Positions 32,751-44,226 of a stretch of DNA of 64,000 nucleotides are shown here, in pieces. Position 1 is the stretch's first letter. Every line of letters begins with the position of its first letter. The stretch spans positions 124,001 through 188,000 of the forward strand of contig SKCR01038873.1 in NCBI GenBank assembly GCA_019454045.1. Reading direction: 5' to 3'. The notes under the pieces are model-generated. The model searched no databases, was not told the DNA's origin, and worked only from the letters and a program-made list of their open reading frames with translations. The stretch is from Zanthoxylum bungeanum (taxonomy: Eukaryota; Streptophyta; Magnoliopsida; Sapindales; Rutaceae). The position numbers and the translations under genes were made by a program.

Positions 32751-32830
32751 CGAGTGGTCGTGGGGATGAGTTGACATGTGAGACACATACAAGTTCTTTG
32801 AAACGATAAAGTCAACATACGGAAAATTTG

Positions 32831-34551
32831 GGAGAGAGAATGAGGCACGTGGAATTAAGAGAAAATTATCCAAACCCCCTTATTGTTTTCCAACATATAT
32901 CATTTCTTCCCTATTGTTTTAAAATATATCAAAACTTCCTAAAAAAATTGTTGTTATTATTTTTTTTTATGCTTGAAACTTTTTATTTACTTATACTAGA
33001 GGTATTCAAAAATCGACCACTCTGACCCAATTTAAGTGAATTTGAATTTTAAATTCATCGTATCCGGTTGAAAAAAAGATCCGACGAGTGCGGATTGAGT
33101 CTCAAATTTGTTTTAGAAAATCATATTTAGCTAGACCAGACCTATATACATTAGGGATAATTAAAGGGTTAAAATCTCATAATCCGACTTATATTTTTGA
33201 GTTTTAAATATAGGGATTCTATTTTAATTTTATAATTAGAGACTTATCAGACTCGACATGACCTGATATAATCAAATTTGTCTCGAGTCTCTTTTTAAAT
33301 TAATTTTTCGAATCAGATTAATTTTTTCCATGACCCGACTAGATCAGGTCAACAAAAAGAAATTGATCCAACTTGCTAATGTTGAAAAATAAAAGATAGA
33401 AAACAGATTGTATAACATGAAGAACGGGGAATTGCTTTGAGGCGTGAATTATATTTTCCTTAAGGTAATTGTTGTCCTTAATTTACTACCAGGTTAAAAT
33501 AATATACCCCCAGAATACAACAAAGTCAATAAATCACAGACTAATACTACTGTGATTTCAGAGATGATTTCAAAAATAAGACAGAGAAAAATAGAGAGAT
33601 TAATTAACGTTCTACAAGGAATCATCATTAAATAAAATTGAAAAGATGCGATCGAATAGACATATCACTTGATAATAGATACATTTACACTTAAATTCCA
33701 ATTATTGTATATGTTTAAAAAAAAAATCAAATGTTGCACTGTTTAAGTTTAACAGTCATACTTGTTGATTATAAATAATTAAATTAATTCAGAAAATTAA
33801 TTAAAATAATTAATTCAGAAAAAATATATAATTACTTAATTGCCCAAGTGCCTATCTTTGATATAAATATATATATATATAGTCAATTATGGACCCAAGA
33901 TAAATGTTAAAGATTTGCCCTCTAAATATTTCACTTTTCAATTTAAACTATAAATCATTTATTATTTTTTAAATTCTCCTTTTGTCTTTTACAATTCGAA
34001 AATGGGAATACTAAATATTACAATCTACTACAACAGTTAATAGCTCACAGCCTCACACCTAAATTATATATGGTAGATTTTACAACATAACAGTGAGGTA
34101 GTAAAACAAACAATAGGGGCGGGTTTTTGATAAATTTTAAAACACGAGAGAAAAAACAATAAATTATCAAAAGAAGAGGGGGTTTAAATAATTTATTTGG
34201 GGGAAATAAATAAGACCTTTTCCAAGATGTTGGAAAAAGCAAAGCTTGGTGTAATAACGAAACCGAAGACTTTCCTTTTATGAGTAATAAATGTACATGA
34301 ATTGACGACGTCGGTGTTGCAAATGACGCAGCCCACATTTTATTTTATAATAATAATAACAGGGTCGTTTTTGACTTTCTCTCTCTAGAATTGTTGTTAT
34401 GTTTAGTGGCTTCTCTGTCTAGAAATAGAATTACTGGTGCCGACAGCAACTCCTGGGCCAGGGCCTTATGTCTATCCTCCCGCGCATTTCATGGATTAGG
34501 CCTTTAAAATTCTACTACTTTCATTTAATTCGTTGGCTTAATAATATAATC
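32831..34551. other. Host intergenic DNA, no gene recognised
   Basis: AT-rich with a short (TA)n at about 33866-33882. Around 33000-33370 there are repeated GACC/TCGGG-type words resembling the interior of a degraded MITE, but I could not find paired ends. The minus ORF at 34045-34338 has no recognisable domain. Confidence 0.5.
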
Positions 34552-35400
34552 TGTTCACGGCTGATTTTCGTCTTTAGGGCAATAAGGGAATATTGCTCCC
34601 GGGAATAATCTTCCTTCAATAGTGAATTTGTTTGGCTATGGGAGAGCAAAAGCAAACTTTGACAAAAAAGAATAAACACGCAGATCAACACAGAGTATTA
34701 ACGTGGTTCGGTGTATTGGATCCAACCTACATTCACGGGCACAAAATGGGTAGGGTGTTTTATTACTGAAATGTGCTTAGCCGACCTGTTTTATTATCAG
34801 TCAGTGTGGAAACCGAGTTGTTTGTGAGTATAGTGTTACAAGATAACTATAATTCTTCCTTTGTGATATCTTTTTTAGTAATCAGCTATCTCGTAATCAA
34901 CCAACCCTTACAAATGTGTTTCCATATCATATTTATACTAGTAAAGAGGCGGTGATATCCCCCCTCTAGATGATACCACCCATGTGAATTCATTAATGGA
35001 CTTCATTCCCCCAATGCCACTTGGCCGAAAATATCTTACTTCATTTATCACTGTGTCTCATCACCTTATCTTGTAAGAATTGTGTCCCATCATCTTATCC
35101 TATAAGAATGAGGCGGTGGAAAATATCTCGCCATTTGCTCGGTCTTCATGAAGTCGGTCACAATGGTCCTCTGAACTGGGAATGCCGCTACCGATCTGAT
35201 AATGTCCGACCAACCGATCTGATAATGGTCGGTCATTTGTCACCAAGCGCTCGGTCTTTACTGTTGGCACATGTCATGTCATCTAGTCGACAACACCCTT
35301 CTGGCCGGGTCGGTATTAAGGGTCTTGGTCAAAAGAAAGTTATCATTTCTACCCCTACCGCATTGTACAAACATCATAGCACCAGAATTTACCACCAACA
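34552..35400 (-). mobile_element. 3' LTR of element D (849 bp)
   Basis: In plus coordinates starts TGTTCACGG and ends ACCACCAACA. The minus-strand start TGTTGGTGGT aligns with TGTTGATGGT of the E LTR. TATAAATA on the minus strand at 34930-34937. Confidence 0.85.
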
Positions 35401-35857
35401 TTTGTCCCATAGTTCTAGGTTCCAACAAGTGTGCGAGTTGGTGCCGGAAACTATAAAAGAGAGCGGTATGTCCGGTCAATTGGCGACTGGTTTCCGAAAT
35501 CCAGAAAAGTGAATCACATCGGCCCGAAACCATTTTGCCTTTGGTGCAACCTATGTGCTCGGTCAGACATCTTTCCAAACGTCTTTTCCAGAAGGAGGTC
35601 GTCCCTCGAGACATGCAGCCGTCACATCCCATTTAATTGCCATCAAATCACTTCTAGGGTTTTATCTGAGTCTGACACTTGTCAACCATCTGCTAGTTTC
35701 CCGCCAAAAGCAAGCAGAATCAACCGTTCATGGTTAACTCAGGAGACGCCCAATCTCAGCCGTCCATCCAACTCTGGAAGATCACTTCTGAAGGTGACAT
35801 GTGGCTAACATCCGACGCTCTTATTCAATCCAACGGCTAGAAATGCACCGAACCGAC

Positions 35858-38085
35858 TATAAGAAAGCAGAGCAAGCACTGTTTCTCTCTTTTACGAACA
35901 TTTTGAATTTTCCCAACTGCAAGAACTCTCCTCTCTTCCAACCGTGACTAGGGAAACCAACGAACGACCAAACCGTACAGAGCAACCTTCAATCCTTCGA
36001 GAAGAACCAAGTAAGTCTCTGAACGACCTCATTGCTTTACGTTTCATGAGTTGTGAATCCTGCTTTTTTTTTCTTTTTTTGAGTTTATTTGTGTTTTTGC
36101 TGTATGTGGTGAGGTATGTCTCTGTTTTGGGATTTTCGTAGTGTATATGTGTTTGGTAGGATGATTGGTAATAGGTTAGGATAACTTCGGGTTGTTTTGG
36201 GGCTTATGTTTGGCTTCATGTAGCTAGGAAAAGACTTTTTGTTTGTGGACATTGATAAGGCATATAGAGACTGTAGGCTTAGTTCCCTGAAAACTTTAGG
36301 ATAACTGCCCGAGTTCCCGGTAGTTTGAAACTGACCATTGACTGACCTTCTCACCCATTTCGGCTGTCAGGAATGTCTGACATCGAGTCTTCCTCGGCAA
36401 ACCCTGCAAAACCTCCGTCTCCACGTGCCGAAGAACTTTCCACAAGCTCAGGGGCACCCAACATAGAGGACTCTGATACCACCCATACTCCCGCCGAAAT
36501 TGAGCAAGACACTTACCACCACAGAATCCCTCGGAACGATCCGGATCCCGGCAAACTCGAATGCTCGGCATTGGATATGAATCGGCCCTCCAAGATATCT
36601 GAGGATGATCTGGCCCTGCTCCGACGACGCTATGAGATTCCAATAGACATTTCCCTTGAAGTCCTCGCCCATTTGATCGTGTCAGCCAACCTGAAGAGGG
36701 CTCGGTTGCCCTTCTTCCAGCCTTCTTCGAATATGGACTTCGGCTAGAGATGGCAAAAATCCGGACCCGGCCGGGTCCGCATGGACCCGACGACCCGGGT
36801 CCGGGTAGACCGGGTCCGGAATAAAAAAAACCGGACCCGGGTCTTTAATATTAAGACCGGGTGATCCCGGGTCCGGAAAAAATTAAAAAAAAATAAATTA
36901 AAAAATTAAAAATAAATTAGATTTTAATAAAAAATATAAATATATATGGGCATATATATATAAAATAATAGAATTTAATAAAAAATTAAAAGAATTGAAA
37001 TAAAATTAATAAATACAAATATGAATATAAAATAATACAATTAAAATTTATAAAAAAATTAAAAAAAATTAAAAAAAAAAAGAATCCGGGCAACCGGGTC
37101 TACCCGGGTCCGGACCCGGGAATATTTACCCGGGTCCGGAACCGGACCCGGGGAAGTGAAATCTGTTCCGACCCGGGTCCGGCCGGACCCGGGTCCGGAT
37201 CCGGAATTGCCATCCCTAACTTCGGCTACCCATGTAGCGCTACTTCGCCTGGATGCCGACCGAAATGGAAATCACCCCTGTCAGCTGAGCCTGAACAGCT
37301 GGAGGATTCTGGCCGGGTTGTTTGTGATTTGGCACCGGGCAGGCCTCGGTGAACCGACCCTTGAAGAGGTGAAGAGGCTATATAGACTGAAGGCCAACCC
37401 TAGAACACATCACGGTTGGTACTATCTGTCTGCCTACGCCGAGTCATCCAACATTGTCCGCAAGCTCCCCGACTCTAATAAGAACTTCAAGGACATGTTG
37501 TTCTGGGCTATAAGAGATTGGGGTCGGACTTTAAGAACATTTGAAGAGGAGCCAGAAGTCCCCAACATCTTCAGGGCGGGAGGTTAGGAATCAAACCCTT
37601 AATGTTTTTATTTCTCCCCTGAATGATAAAATTCTAACTTTTTGATCCTTCCCAGCCTGCTGGAAGGACGCTCCCAATGTCTCTCATCGGGTCCGGGTGT
37701 GGATAATGCTTGCTCAGAAATACACCAACCATTGGAAGAAATTGGTCAATGATGCGGCTTTTGTTGAGTCGGGCCTTATTCGAACTACTACTCCGAAGGT
37801 TCCAGGGCGGATAGGTAGATTCTTACTAACCTTCTAACTAACCCCCTTGTTTGCTAGGCATAGTGATGACTTGAAATTATTCACATTCCGGATTGACCAC
37901 GTTTTTTCCTTTTCCTTTTGCAGGAATGTCGAAGAGACCGAAATACCTTGATCAGTTGGCTGGTGCAACAAAGAAAACCGGTCAATCTGGAGCCGGGCCT
38001 TCTCAGAAACGGCCGACCGGCGCCGAGGCCAAAAAGATGATTGAAGAAGCGGATCTGCCAATTACTCAAAGTTCGGCTTCCCCTG
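35858..38085 (+). pseudogene. Antisense extra ORF of element D, Transposase_28 (putative gypsy-type transposon) family, four exons
   Basis: Runs opposite to gag. TATAAG at 35858, a leader exon to 36010, then an intron (GTAAGT at 36011, CAG at 36370) precede the ATG at 36373. The coding part has CQLSLNSWRILAGLFVIWHR and LEEVKRLYRLKAN, typical of PF04195. Introns 37583-37655 (GTTAGG..CCCAG) and 37815-37923 (GTAGAT..TGCAG) remove cleanly in frame, giving GACWKDAP and PGRIGMSKRP at the joins, so this was a spliced gene. It is broken by the MITE at 36745-37218, by a stop and frame changes just after it, and at about 38085 where it runs into gag sequence. Antisense extra ORFs of this family are known in Tat-lineage elements between pol and the 3' LTR. 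Their function is unknown. Confidence 0.8.
36745..37218. mobile_element. hAT-type MITE (474 bp), ACTTCGGC duplication
   Basis: TIRs TAGAGATGGCAA and TAGGGATGGCAATTCC (reverse complement of the right end). Perfect 8-bp duplication ACTTCGGC at 36737-36744 and 37219-37226. Subterminal regions are packed with CCGGACCCGGGTCCGG-type palindromes around a very AT-rich core. Inserted in the exon of the antisense ORF of D. Confidence 0.93.
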
Positions 38086-38969
38086 TTTTACAAGCCTCAA
38101 CTCCCCAATTGTCTTCTTCGGGACACACGCCTCTTTAAAGTGTCGAACAAATGACTTCTTAAGTTGTGAGAAACTACCGATGGTCTCTGGGGTTAAACTC
38201 ATAAACCACAGGACTGCGGGCCCGCCCAAGGTTAATGGGAACACTTTACAAATGGCATCCCCCACCATTCCTTGGACCTCCATCAACAAAATGAAACCCT
38301 CAATATGCGATTTCGGATCGGTATGGCCTTTATAGGGTGTCATGGTCGGCATGGTGAATCGTCTTGGGAATTTCGCTGACCTTATTTCCTCTATGAATGT
38401 AGATTCAACCTTATTGTCCCGAGCATCCCTTGTATCAGTTTTGAAGTTCTATTCCTACTTGTCATTTCTTTTCTTAACCAAGCTTTCATGTTGTCATCAG
38501 TGTTACCACGCTACCCCCCGCGGCCTTCCTCGCGTCTGTCACTCCGAGTACGGCGCATGCCGCGACTAGAAATTTCTCGTTCAACTCCGTCATGCCTCAT
38601 ATCTTCCCTTCTGGTGTCGTGTGGGCTATCATAGGAAGAATTTGGCGACTGCCTCTCCTCTCCTCTTTCCTCCGCTTGCAAATCTCTTTCTACCACCACA
38701 GGCCTCCTCCCGTAGGGGTCATTCCTCCTAGGTTCATCATCTCCGCTCACATCTACAACCTTCTTTCCTTCCGCTATTTCACTTCTCCTTCGGCTGGTTA
38801 CAGCCTCAAGTCTTTCATTATTCATCTTTTCCATTCTCTCCAGTTTGTCTATCATTGATTTCAAGAGGGTTTGATTTTCCTCCCTATCTTTCCTCATACT
38901 CTCCTTCATTTTCTCCATCCATTCTGTTGTTGAGCTCTCTGACAATCAGTGGTTTCCATCTTCTGCCAT
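38062..38969 (-). pseudogene. Tat-type gag fragment of element D
   Basis: The ATG at 38969 (MAEDGNH) is followed by an in-frame stop at codon 8, then a long open frame (from 38945) with a coiled-coil-like acidic/basic N terminus (MEKMKESMRKDREENQTL). After a frame break the gag core continues at 38352-38062: MPTMTPYKGHTDPKSHIEGF, FPLTLGGPAVLWF, SFVRHFKEACVPKKTIGELR. It is close to E gag (40912-42563). It ends abruptly at about 38085, where pol should begin, and joins the end of the antisense ORF. Confidence 0.85.
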
Positions 38970-39000
38970 CGTCCTACTACATAAGTTGTTGTTTGTTGAA

Positions 39001-39018
39001 TCCCCACAAACGACGCCA
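39001..39018 (-). other. Primer binding site of element D
   Basis: Minus strand TGGCGTCGTTTGTGGGGA, starting 2 nt after the LTR end TCAACA. It matches the E site (TGGCGCCATCTGTGGGGA) except for a few bases. I do not assign the tRNA. Confidence 0.75.
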
Positions 39019-39020
39019 AC

Positions 39021-39584
39021 TGTTGACGGTTGACTTTCGTCTCTAGGGCAATAAGGGAATATTGCTCCTGGGAATAATCTTCATTCAATAGTGAATTTGT
39101 TTGGTTATGAGAGACCAAAAGCAAACTTTGACAAAAGGGAATAAACATGCAGATTAACACAGGGTATTAACGTGGTTCGGTGGATTGGATCCAACCTACA
39201 TCCACGGGCACAAAATGGGTAGGGTGTTTTATTACTGAAATGTGCTCGGCCGACCTGTTTATGATCAGTCAGTGTGGAAATCGAGCTATTTGTGAGTATA
39301 TAGTGTTACAAGATAACTCTAATTCTTCCTTTGTGATCTCTTTTTTAGTAATCAGTTATCTCATAATCAACCAACCCTTACAAATGTGTTTCCCTCTCCT
39401 ATTTATACTAGTAAAGAGGTGGTGTTATCCCCCTCCCCATCTAGATGAACCACCCATGTGAATTCATTAATAGCTTCCTTCCCCCAAGGCCACTTGGTCG
39501 AAAATATCTTACTTCATTTATCACTGTGTCCAATCACCTTATCTTGTAAGAATTGTTGCCATCATTTTATCTTATAAGAAATGA
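39021..39584 (-). mobile_element. 5' LTR of element D, shortened at its outer end
   Basis: Matches 34552-35110 and then stops. The remaining 290 bp of the 3' LTR are absent. TATAAATA (minus) at 39400-39407 remains. Confidence 0.85.
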
Positions 39585-39699
39585 TAATCTAAGGATTGAG
39601 TTGATTGAAAACGGTAGTGATGATTTCGTCAAATAAGGAAGTTAATACACCGTTTAAGAGTAAGTATTGATTGAAAGTATAAGTTAATTTATAAATATA

Positions 39700-40195
39700 T
39701 TTTGGTCACGCTTATGGTTTGGAATCGAAATCGAATCGTTGAAAATTATAAATGAATCTATCACCACCAGTTCAGTTACAGTTAGCTTAATTTGGAACCG
39801 TAAAAAAATGTTTGGAACCGGTTAAAAAAAATTAAAATATAACTTGTAAATTTTAATATTTTAATCATGTAAATAAATGAGGTCATTAATTAGAAAATTG
39901 TATTAGAATTATGTGAGCTTTGATTCCTCTATATACCCTAAGAGAATACGTAGGTAATCATATAAAAACTAAGTGAAAACTCTTTGTAATATAATATTTT
40001 CATTTATTTATAATCAATTTTTATTTTAAAATTATTTTTTTTATTTTTAAAAAAAATTAAAAAAACGGTTAACCGCAAACCGTATGGTTCGGTCACGGTT
40101 AATGGCACGGTTACAATTGATCATTTGGGATGAACCATAACCGAACCGTAGACTTACGGTTTGGTTGTGATTATCCAGCCGTAATTGAACTGTGA
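39700..40195. mobile_element. Probable hAT-type MITE
   Basis: Left end TTGGTCACGCTTATGG and right end (reverse complement) ATGGTCACAGTTCAAT are weak inverted repeats around a body full of GAACCGTA/TACGGTTC words, as in the MITE at 46482-46803. The 8-bp duplication cannot be read with confidence. Element E lies about 18 bp to its right. Confidence 0.45.
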
Positions 40196-40213
40196 CCATA
40201 TCTACTTATAAGT

Positions 40214-40859
40214 TGTTGATAGTGTTTTCAGGCACTATGTTATTTAAGCAGCACGACAAGGGTAAAAAAGGTCGACAGCAGCATTCTCAGTACAAAAGAC
40301 TATTATGACCGACCACATGAAGACCGACCTCGTGAAAACCGAGCATAGGACAAGACATGTTCGGGAAGATAAGGCATTTTATCCATACAAGATAAGATAA
40401 TAAGTTATCCTATTTTCATAAAGAGAACTGATGAGTCAGTATCCTAAAAGGATAAAAGAAGTGAATGTAGTTTTAAAAGTAGGAATTCTGATAGGAAAAG
40501 GAAACCATCTCCAACTGGGAATTCTTGTACAAATAGGAATCTGATTTCTTCACCATTATAAATAGGAGGGTAGAGTGAGTGTAGGAAAGATGAAGATCAG
40601 AATCATTACCATCAGACTTGTAAAAAAACCAGAAGCAGAGCCGAGAAGCGTGTTTAAGTAATAAAAGTATCATCATTTTTGTGCCCATGGACCCAAGATC
40701 CGCCGAACCACGTTAAATCTCCTTTTCGATTGGCATATTATTTGTCTTTTGCTAAGTTTGATTTTGGTCCCTCATAACCAAATAAATTCACTATTGAGGG
40801 AGAATTGTCTCAGGAGTAATATTCTCATATTACCTTGAGACCAAAATCAGCCATCAACA
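40214..40859 (+). mobile_element. 5' LTR of element E
   Basis: 646 bp, TATAAATA at 40557-40564 followed by a purine-rich leader. The 3' LTR has a 10-bp insertion near 45950 relative to it. Confidence 0.93.
40557..40564 (+). promoter_or_regulatory. TATA box of element E LTR
   Basis: TATAAATA after CACCAT, retained in the 3' LTR around 45818. Likely core promoter. Confidence 0.65.
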
Positions 40860-40861
40860 GT

Positions 40862-40879
40862 TGGCGCCATCTGTGGGGA
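40862..40879 (+). other. Primer binding site of element E
   Basis: TGGCGCCATCTGTGGGGA starting 2 nt after the LTR end. The TGGCGCC..CTGTGGGGA form is common in Tat-lineage elements. tRNA not assigned. Confidence 0.8.
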
Positions 40880-40911
40880 ACTCAACAAAAAGCGGTTCGC
40901 GTAGTAAGACG

Positions 40912-42563
40912 ATGGCAGAAGGCGGAAATTATTAATTGTCGGGGAATCCGGCCACAGATTGGATGAAGAAGATAGAAGAAAACATAAGGAAGGACATGGA
41001 GGATAGTCAGGCCCTCCTAAAAACCATGATGGACCGACTAGAGAGAATGGAAGGGGGGAACTGCGAGAAACCTGAAACCAGAGCTAATCAAAAAAGAGGA
41101 GAGATAACAGATGGAAATAGGGTTGTGGATACAAGTGAGGACGATGGACCTAGGAGGAGGGGGCCTTACGGGATAAAATCCATAGTGGTGGAAGAAGATT
41201 CACAAGCAGAGGACACATGGGAAGAAGAAGAAGAGAGACGTTCGACAGATTCCTCTTATGATAGTCTCCGCTACAATAGAAGAGGAGGCACAAAGTAGGA
41301 CGAGACTGTTCGGGAGATCCCAAGGCGTGAGGAACACCGCACCCGTGGCAACAGACATGAAGAAGAGCGCAGAAGGCGACATGGCGGCCCAAATAGCGAG
41401 GTAAAATCTTGGTTAAAGAAAGAGATGTCCAAGTGGGGGCAAGCCTCAAAACATGTACAGGAGACGCCCGGGATGACAAAGAGGAATCCCCCCTCACAGA
41501 AGAAATAAAATCAGCAAAATTCCTGAAAAGGTTCAACATGCCGACCATGACGCCCTACAAAGGCCATACCGATCCAAAAACTCATATTGAGAGCTTTGTA
41601 CTTTTGATGGAGGTCCAAGGAGTGACATGGGACGCCGTGTGCAAGATATTCCCCCTAACCTTGGGTGGATCTACCATTCTATGGTATAGAAGTCTAGCCC
41701 CAGAGAGCATCGGTAGCTTTGCACAACTCAGAAAGTCGTTCGTACGGCACTTCAAAGGGGCCTGCGCCCCTAAAAAGACAATCGGAGAGTTAAGAATCAT
41801 GAAGCAGAGAGACAACGAGCCCCTAAAAACCTTTATTGAGAGGTATCATAACATGGTGTTCGAAGTCGGGGGGTATGAGTCTCCCGAGGCCTTGGAAAGC
41901 CTGAAGGGAGCCTTAAAAGTCGGAAGACTATGGACCCACCTAAGGATCCAAGGCACCCCAGACAATGCAACCGCTCTGGAGGTAGCCCGGAAGTTCGTCT
42001 CGTTAGAAAACGAGGAAAAAATCTCCCGAAGAGGAAGGACCATCAGAGAGAGGACGATAAGGGCAGAGGCCCCCCGACGAGCAGACAGGGAGCCCAAAAA
42101 AACCCCCCCAAAGCACAAGGAATTCAAGCTGATACCTCGGAACAATCAGGAAATAGGAGCCCCGACCCAAGTAAACCATGTCTTCAGGGAAGATGCGTAC
42201 ATTCCCCTGAAAAAACCACTTGGGCAAATCGTCATGGAGATCCAAGGAAAAGGCCTCTTAATAGAACCTGACCTCATGAGATTCCCCCCTGATAAAAGAA
42301 ATCGAAAAGACTATTGTGTACATCATAATCTGAAAGGACACGCGACAGATAGGTGCAAAGATTTGCGGGAACAGATGGAAGACCTGGCGATGAATGGATA
42401 TTTAAACAAATTTATTGACTATGAAGTCATTACGGCTAGGCAGAGGGCGCATGACCGACAGATAAATATCATCGCAAAAGGGAAAACCCTGGCCGGAGAT
42501 TCTAATCGGTCGAGAAAAAGCTATAGCAGAGCTCAGGGGACAGACGTGCTAGAAATAAAATAG
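40912..42563 (+). pseudogene. Tat-type gag of element E
   Basis: The ATG at 40912 reads MAEGGNY and stops (TAA, 40933). The frame then stays open from 40936 to 41298 (charged N terminus, MKKIEENIRKDMEDSQALLK). After a frameshift it runs from 41409 to 42563. The gag core is MPTMTPYKGHTDPKTHIESF, FPLTLGGSTILWYRSLAPES, SFVRHFKGACAPKKTIGELR. A zinc-knuckle variant DYCVHHNLKGHATDRCKDL lies near 42312-42368. Gag packages the element RNA. Two breaks, the codon-8 stop and the shift near 41300, separate it from a single protein, though D shares the first. Confidence 0.88.
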
Positions 42564-42589
42564 GCCCCGGGATTACAAAGTGGGCGGTC

Positions 42590-43290
42590 GGTGCCAATAA
42601 TGTTCACCGACGAGGACGCCCAATGGGTAAGCTTCGAGGTGAACAGAATCCTGGTGGACCCCGGGAGTGCGGTAGACATAATATCCAAAGAGGCCCTGGA
42701 TAGCCTTGAAGTAGAGTAGGCGGCTCTGACCAACGATAGCACCCCCTTATATGGCTTCGGGGGCTCAACGGTCGTCCCTTTAGGGAGGATACAGTTAGCA
42801 GTAACAATCGATCTTCATCCCCGAACTCGGACAATCATGATAAATTTCACCGTAGTAGACTGCATGAACAGCTACCAAGTCATCGTTGGTCGGCCTTTCA
42901 TGATGAAGACAAAGGCCGCAATGTCTTGCTATCACTTGAAACTGAAATTCCCCACCCGGGAAGGGATCGGGATCGCATGCGGAAGTCAGAAGGCAGCCCG
43001 CAGCTGCTTTGCAACTCTCTCACGAGAAACCCTATGCATTGAGGAAGGTACCAAAAAACGGCAGAGGAATGAATACGGAGGAAAAGCCAGTAGAGATCCT
43101 AGTCCTCGGCCAAACAGAATAGCCCGGCTAGCGGCGGCTGAGGAATTAGAAGGGATAGAACTCTTCGGACTGGGAAAAAACAAAAAGATAGGGGGAGGCT
43201 TGGACAAGACCCTGAGACAGAGCCAACTAGAATGTCTAAAAGAGTATCCGGACATCTTCGCACGGGGGACATACTCAACGCCCATTACAG
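42590..43290 (+). pseudogene. Aspartic protease and start of RT linker, element E
   Basis: Retropepsin homology: FEVNRILVDPGSAVDIISKE (the catalytic D-T/S-G is DPG here, so the usual Thr/Ser is lost), LYGFGGSTVVPLGRI, and VIVGRPFMMKTKAAMSCYHL at about 42880-42940. A stop at about 42718 divides it. The open frame 42837-43496 then continues through SCFATLSRETLCIEEG to LKEYPDIFARGTYSTP, the region that leads into RT, before the repeats take over at about 43290. Pol is truncated here. Confidence 0.8.
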
Positions 43291-43295
43291 AGGAC

Positions 43296-44226
43296 AGTTG
43301 GCGCCAAGGCCCCTTCAACAATCGGCTCGGGGCTGGAGTGCGTTCCGCCGAGGCCCCTTCAACAATCGGCTCGGGGCTGGATCTCGTTCCCCCGAGACTG
43401 CTATACTATTCGACTCAGGGGTCGGGTTACGTCCCACCGAGTCGTGCTTATTGGCCTGGGGACGGAACATTCCCCCAGAACCAAATGTCTCTTTAGCTCG
43501 GGGTCCTCAGAATATTCAGGGACATACTCGGTGCATAGGATCCGTGAGAAGCATAGCACGGGGAGGGATGATACCCCTGTGGCGATTGCTTGCTCCAGTG
43601 TTACCGAACATAAGGAGGAATATGCCCTTAATGTTTCGAAACACTCTCTGATCCTCACTTACCCGATGTAATGGATCCGTGAGAAAGCATAGCACGGGGA
43701 GAGATGATGCCCCCGTGACGATTGCTAGCTCCAGTGATGCCGGACCTAAGGAGGAATGTGCCCTTAGTATCCCGGACACTCTTTGATCCATTCATCATTT
43801 GGATCCAAGAGAGGCGCAGCACGGGGAGGCGTTGTGCCCCTGTGGCGTGTGCCTGCTCCAGCGCGGTAAGGAGGAGCCCTCGCACAAATACACAGGCTCC
43901 ACAGTGACCTGACGTATAGAGGATGTGCCCTTACCATTTTAAAACGCTCTCTGATCCAAATCCTGGTTCGCCGGGACACTGAATTGAAAGATTCAGAATT
44001 GTGTTTTGGAGACCTCGGGCAGGACGCTGCTTTGAGGCATCTGTGTTGTTGTTTATACTTACGAAACGTTTTATTTTGGGACAAGCGCTAAGTCGCCCCC
44101 GCCCTTTAATTTTATTTTTTCAAAGTTTTGTTTTCGTTTTCCACTGGTCTGGTAGGGGGACGCCAGTGCCAGACTCAGTAGGGCTTCAAAAGATTGATTA
44201 ACTTCCCTTCTGAATAAGTCTCACCT
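43296..44226 (+). repeat. Degenerate repeats and non-coding DNA of element E, first part
   Basis: Two CGGCTCGGGGCTGG..CCGCCGAGGCCCC units (43306-43375), then a run of longer degenerate units (GAGAAGCATAGCACGGGGAG, 43540-43870) with period about 125-135 bp. No convincing protein. The many short ORFs here are by-products of GC-rich repeats. Confidence 0.7.

Larger units (their letters stand above)
34552..39584 (-). mobile_element. Tat-type (Ty3/gypsy) element D, pol deleted, with an antisense extra ORF
   Basis: Direct repeats at 34552-35400 and 39021-39584 are the LTRs. In minus orientation the 5' LTR is on the right, next to the primer site TGGCGTCGTTTGTGGGGA (39001-39018) and gag (38969-38062). 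The purine tract CTATGGGACAAA (35401-35412) abuts the left, 3' LTR. The LTRs and gag are related to element E. Between gag and the 3' LTR there is no pol, only an intron-containing ORF on the opposite strand, itself split by a hAT MITE. TAATC flanks the left LTR (34547-34551) and the shortened right end (39585-39589). Confidence 0.88.

Noticed and set aside
33000..33400. Possible MITE with GACC/CGAC words
   Set aside because: I could not find matching inverted ends or a target duplication.
34045..34338. Minus-strand ORF of 97 residues
   Set aside because: No domain, AT-rich intergenic setting, no promoter or neighbour support.
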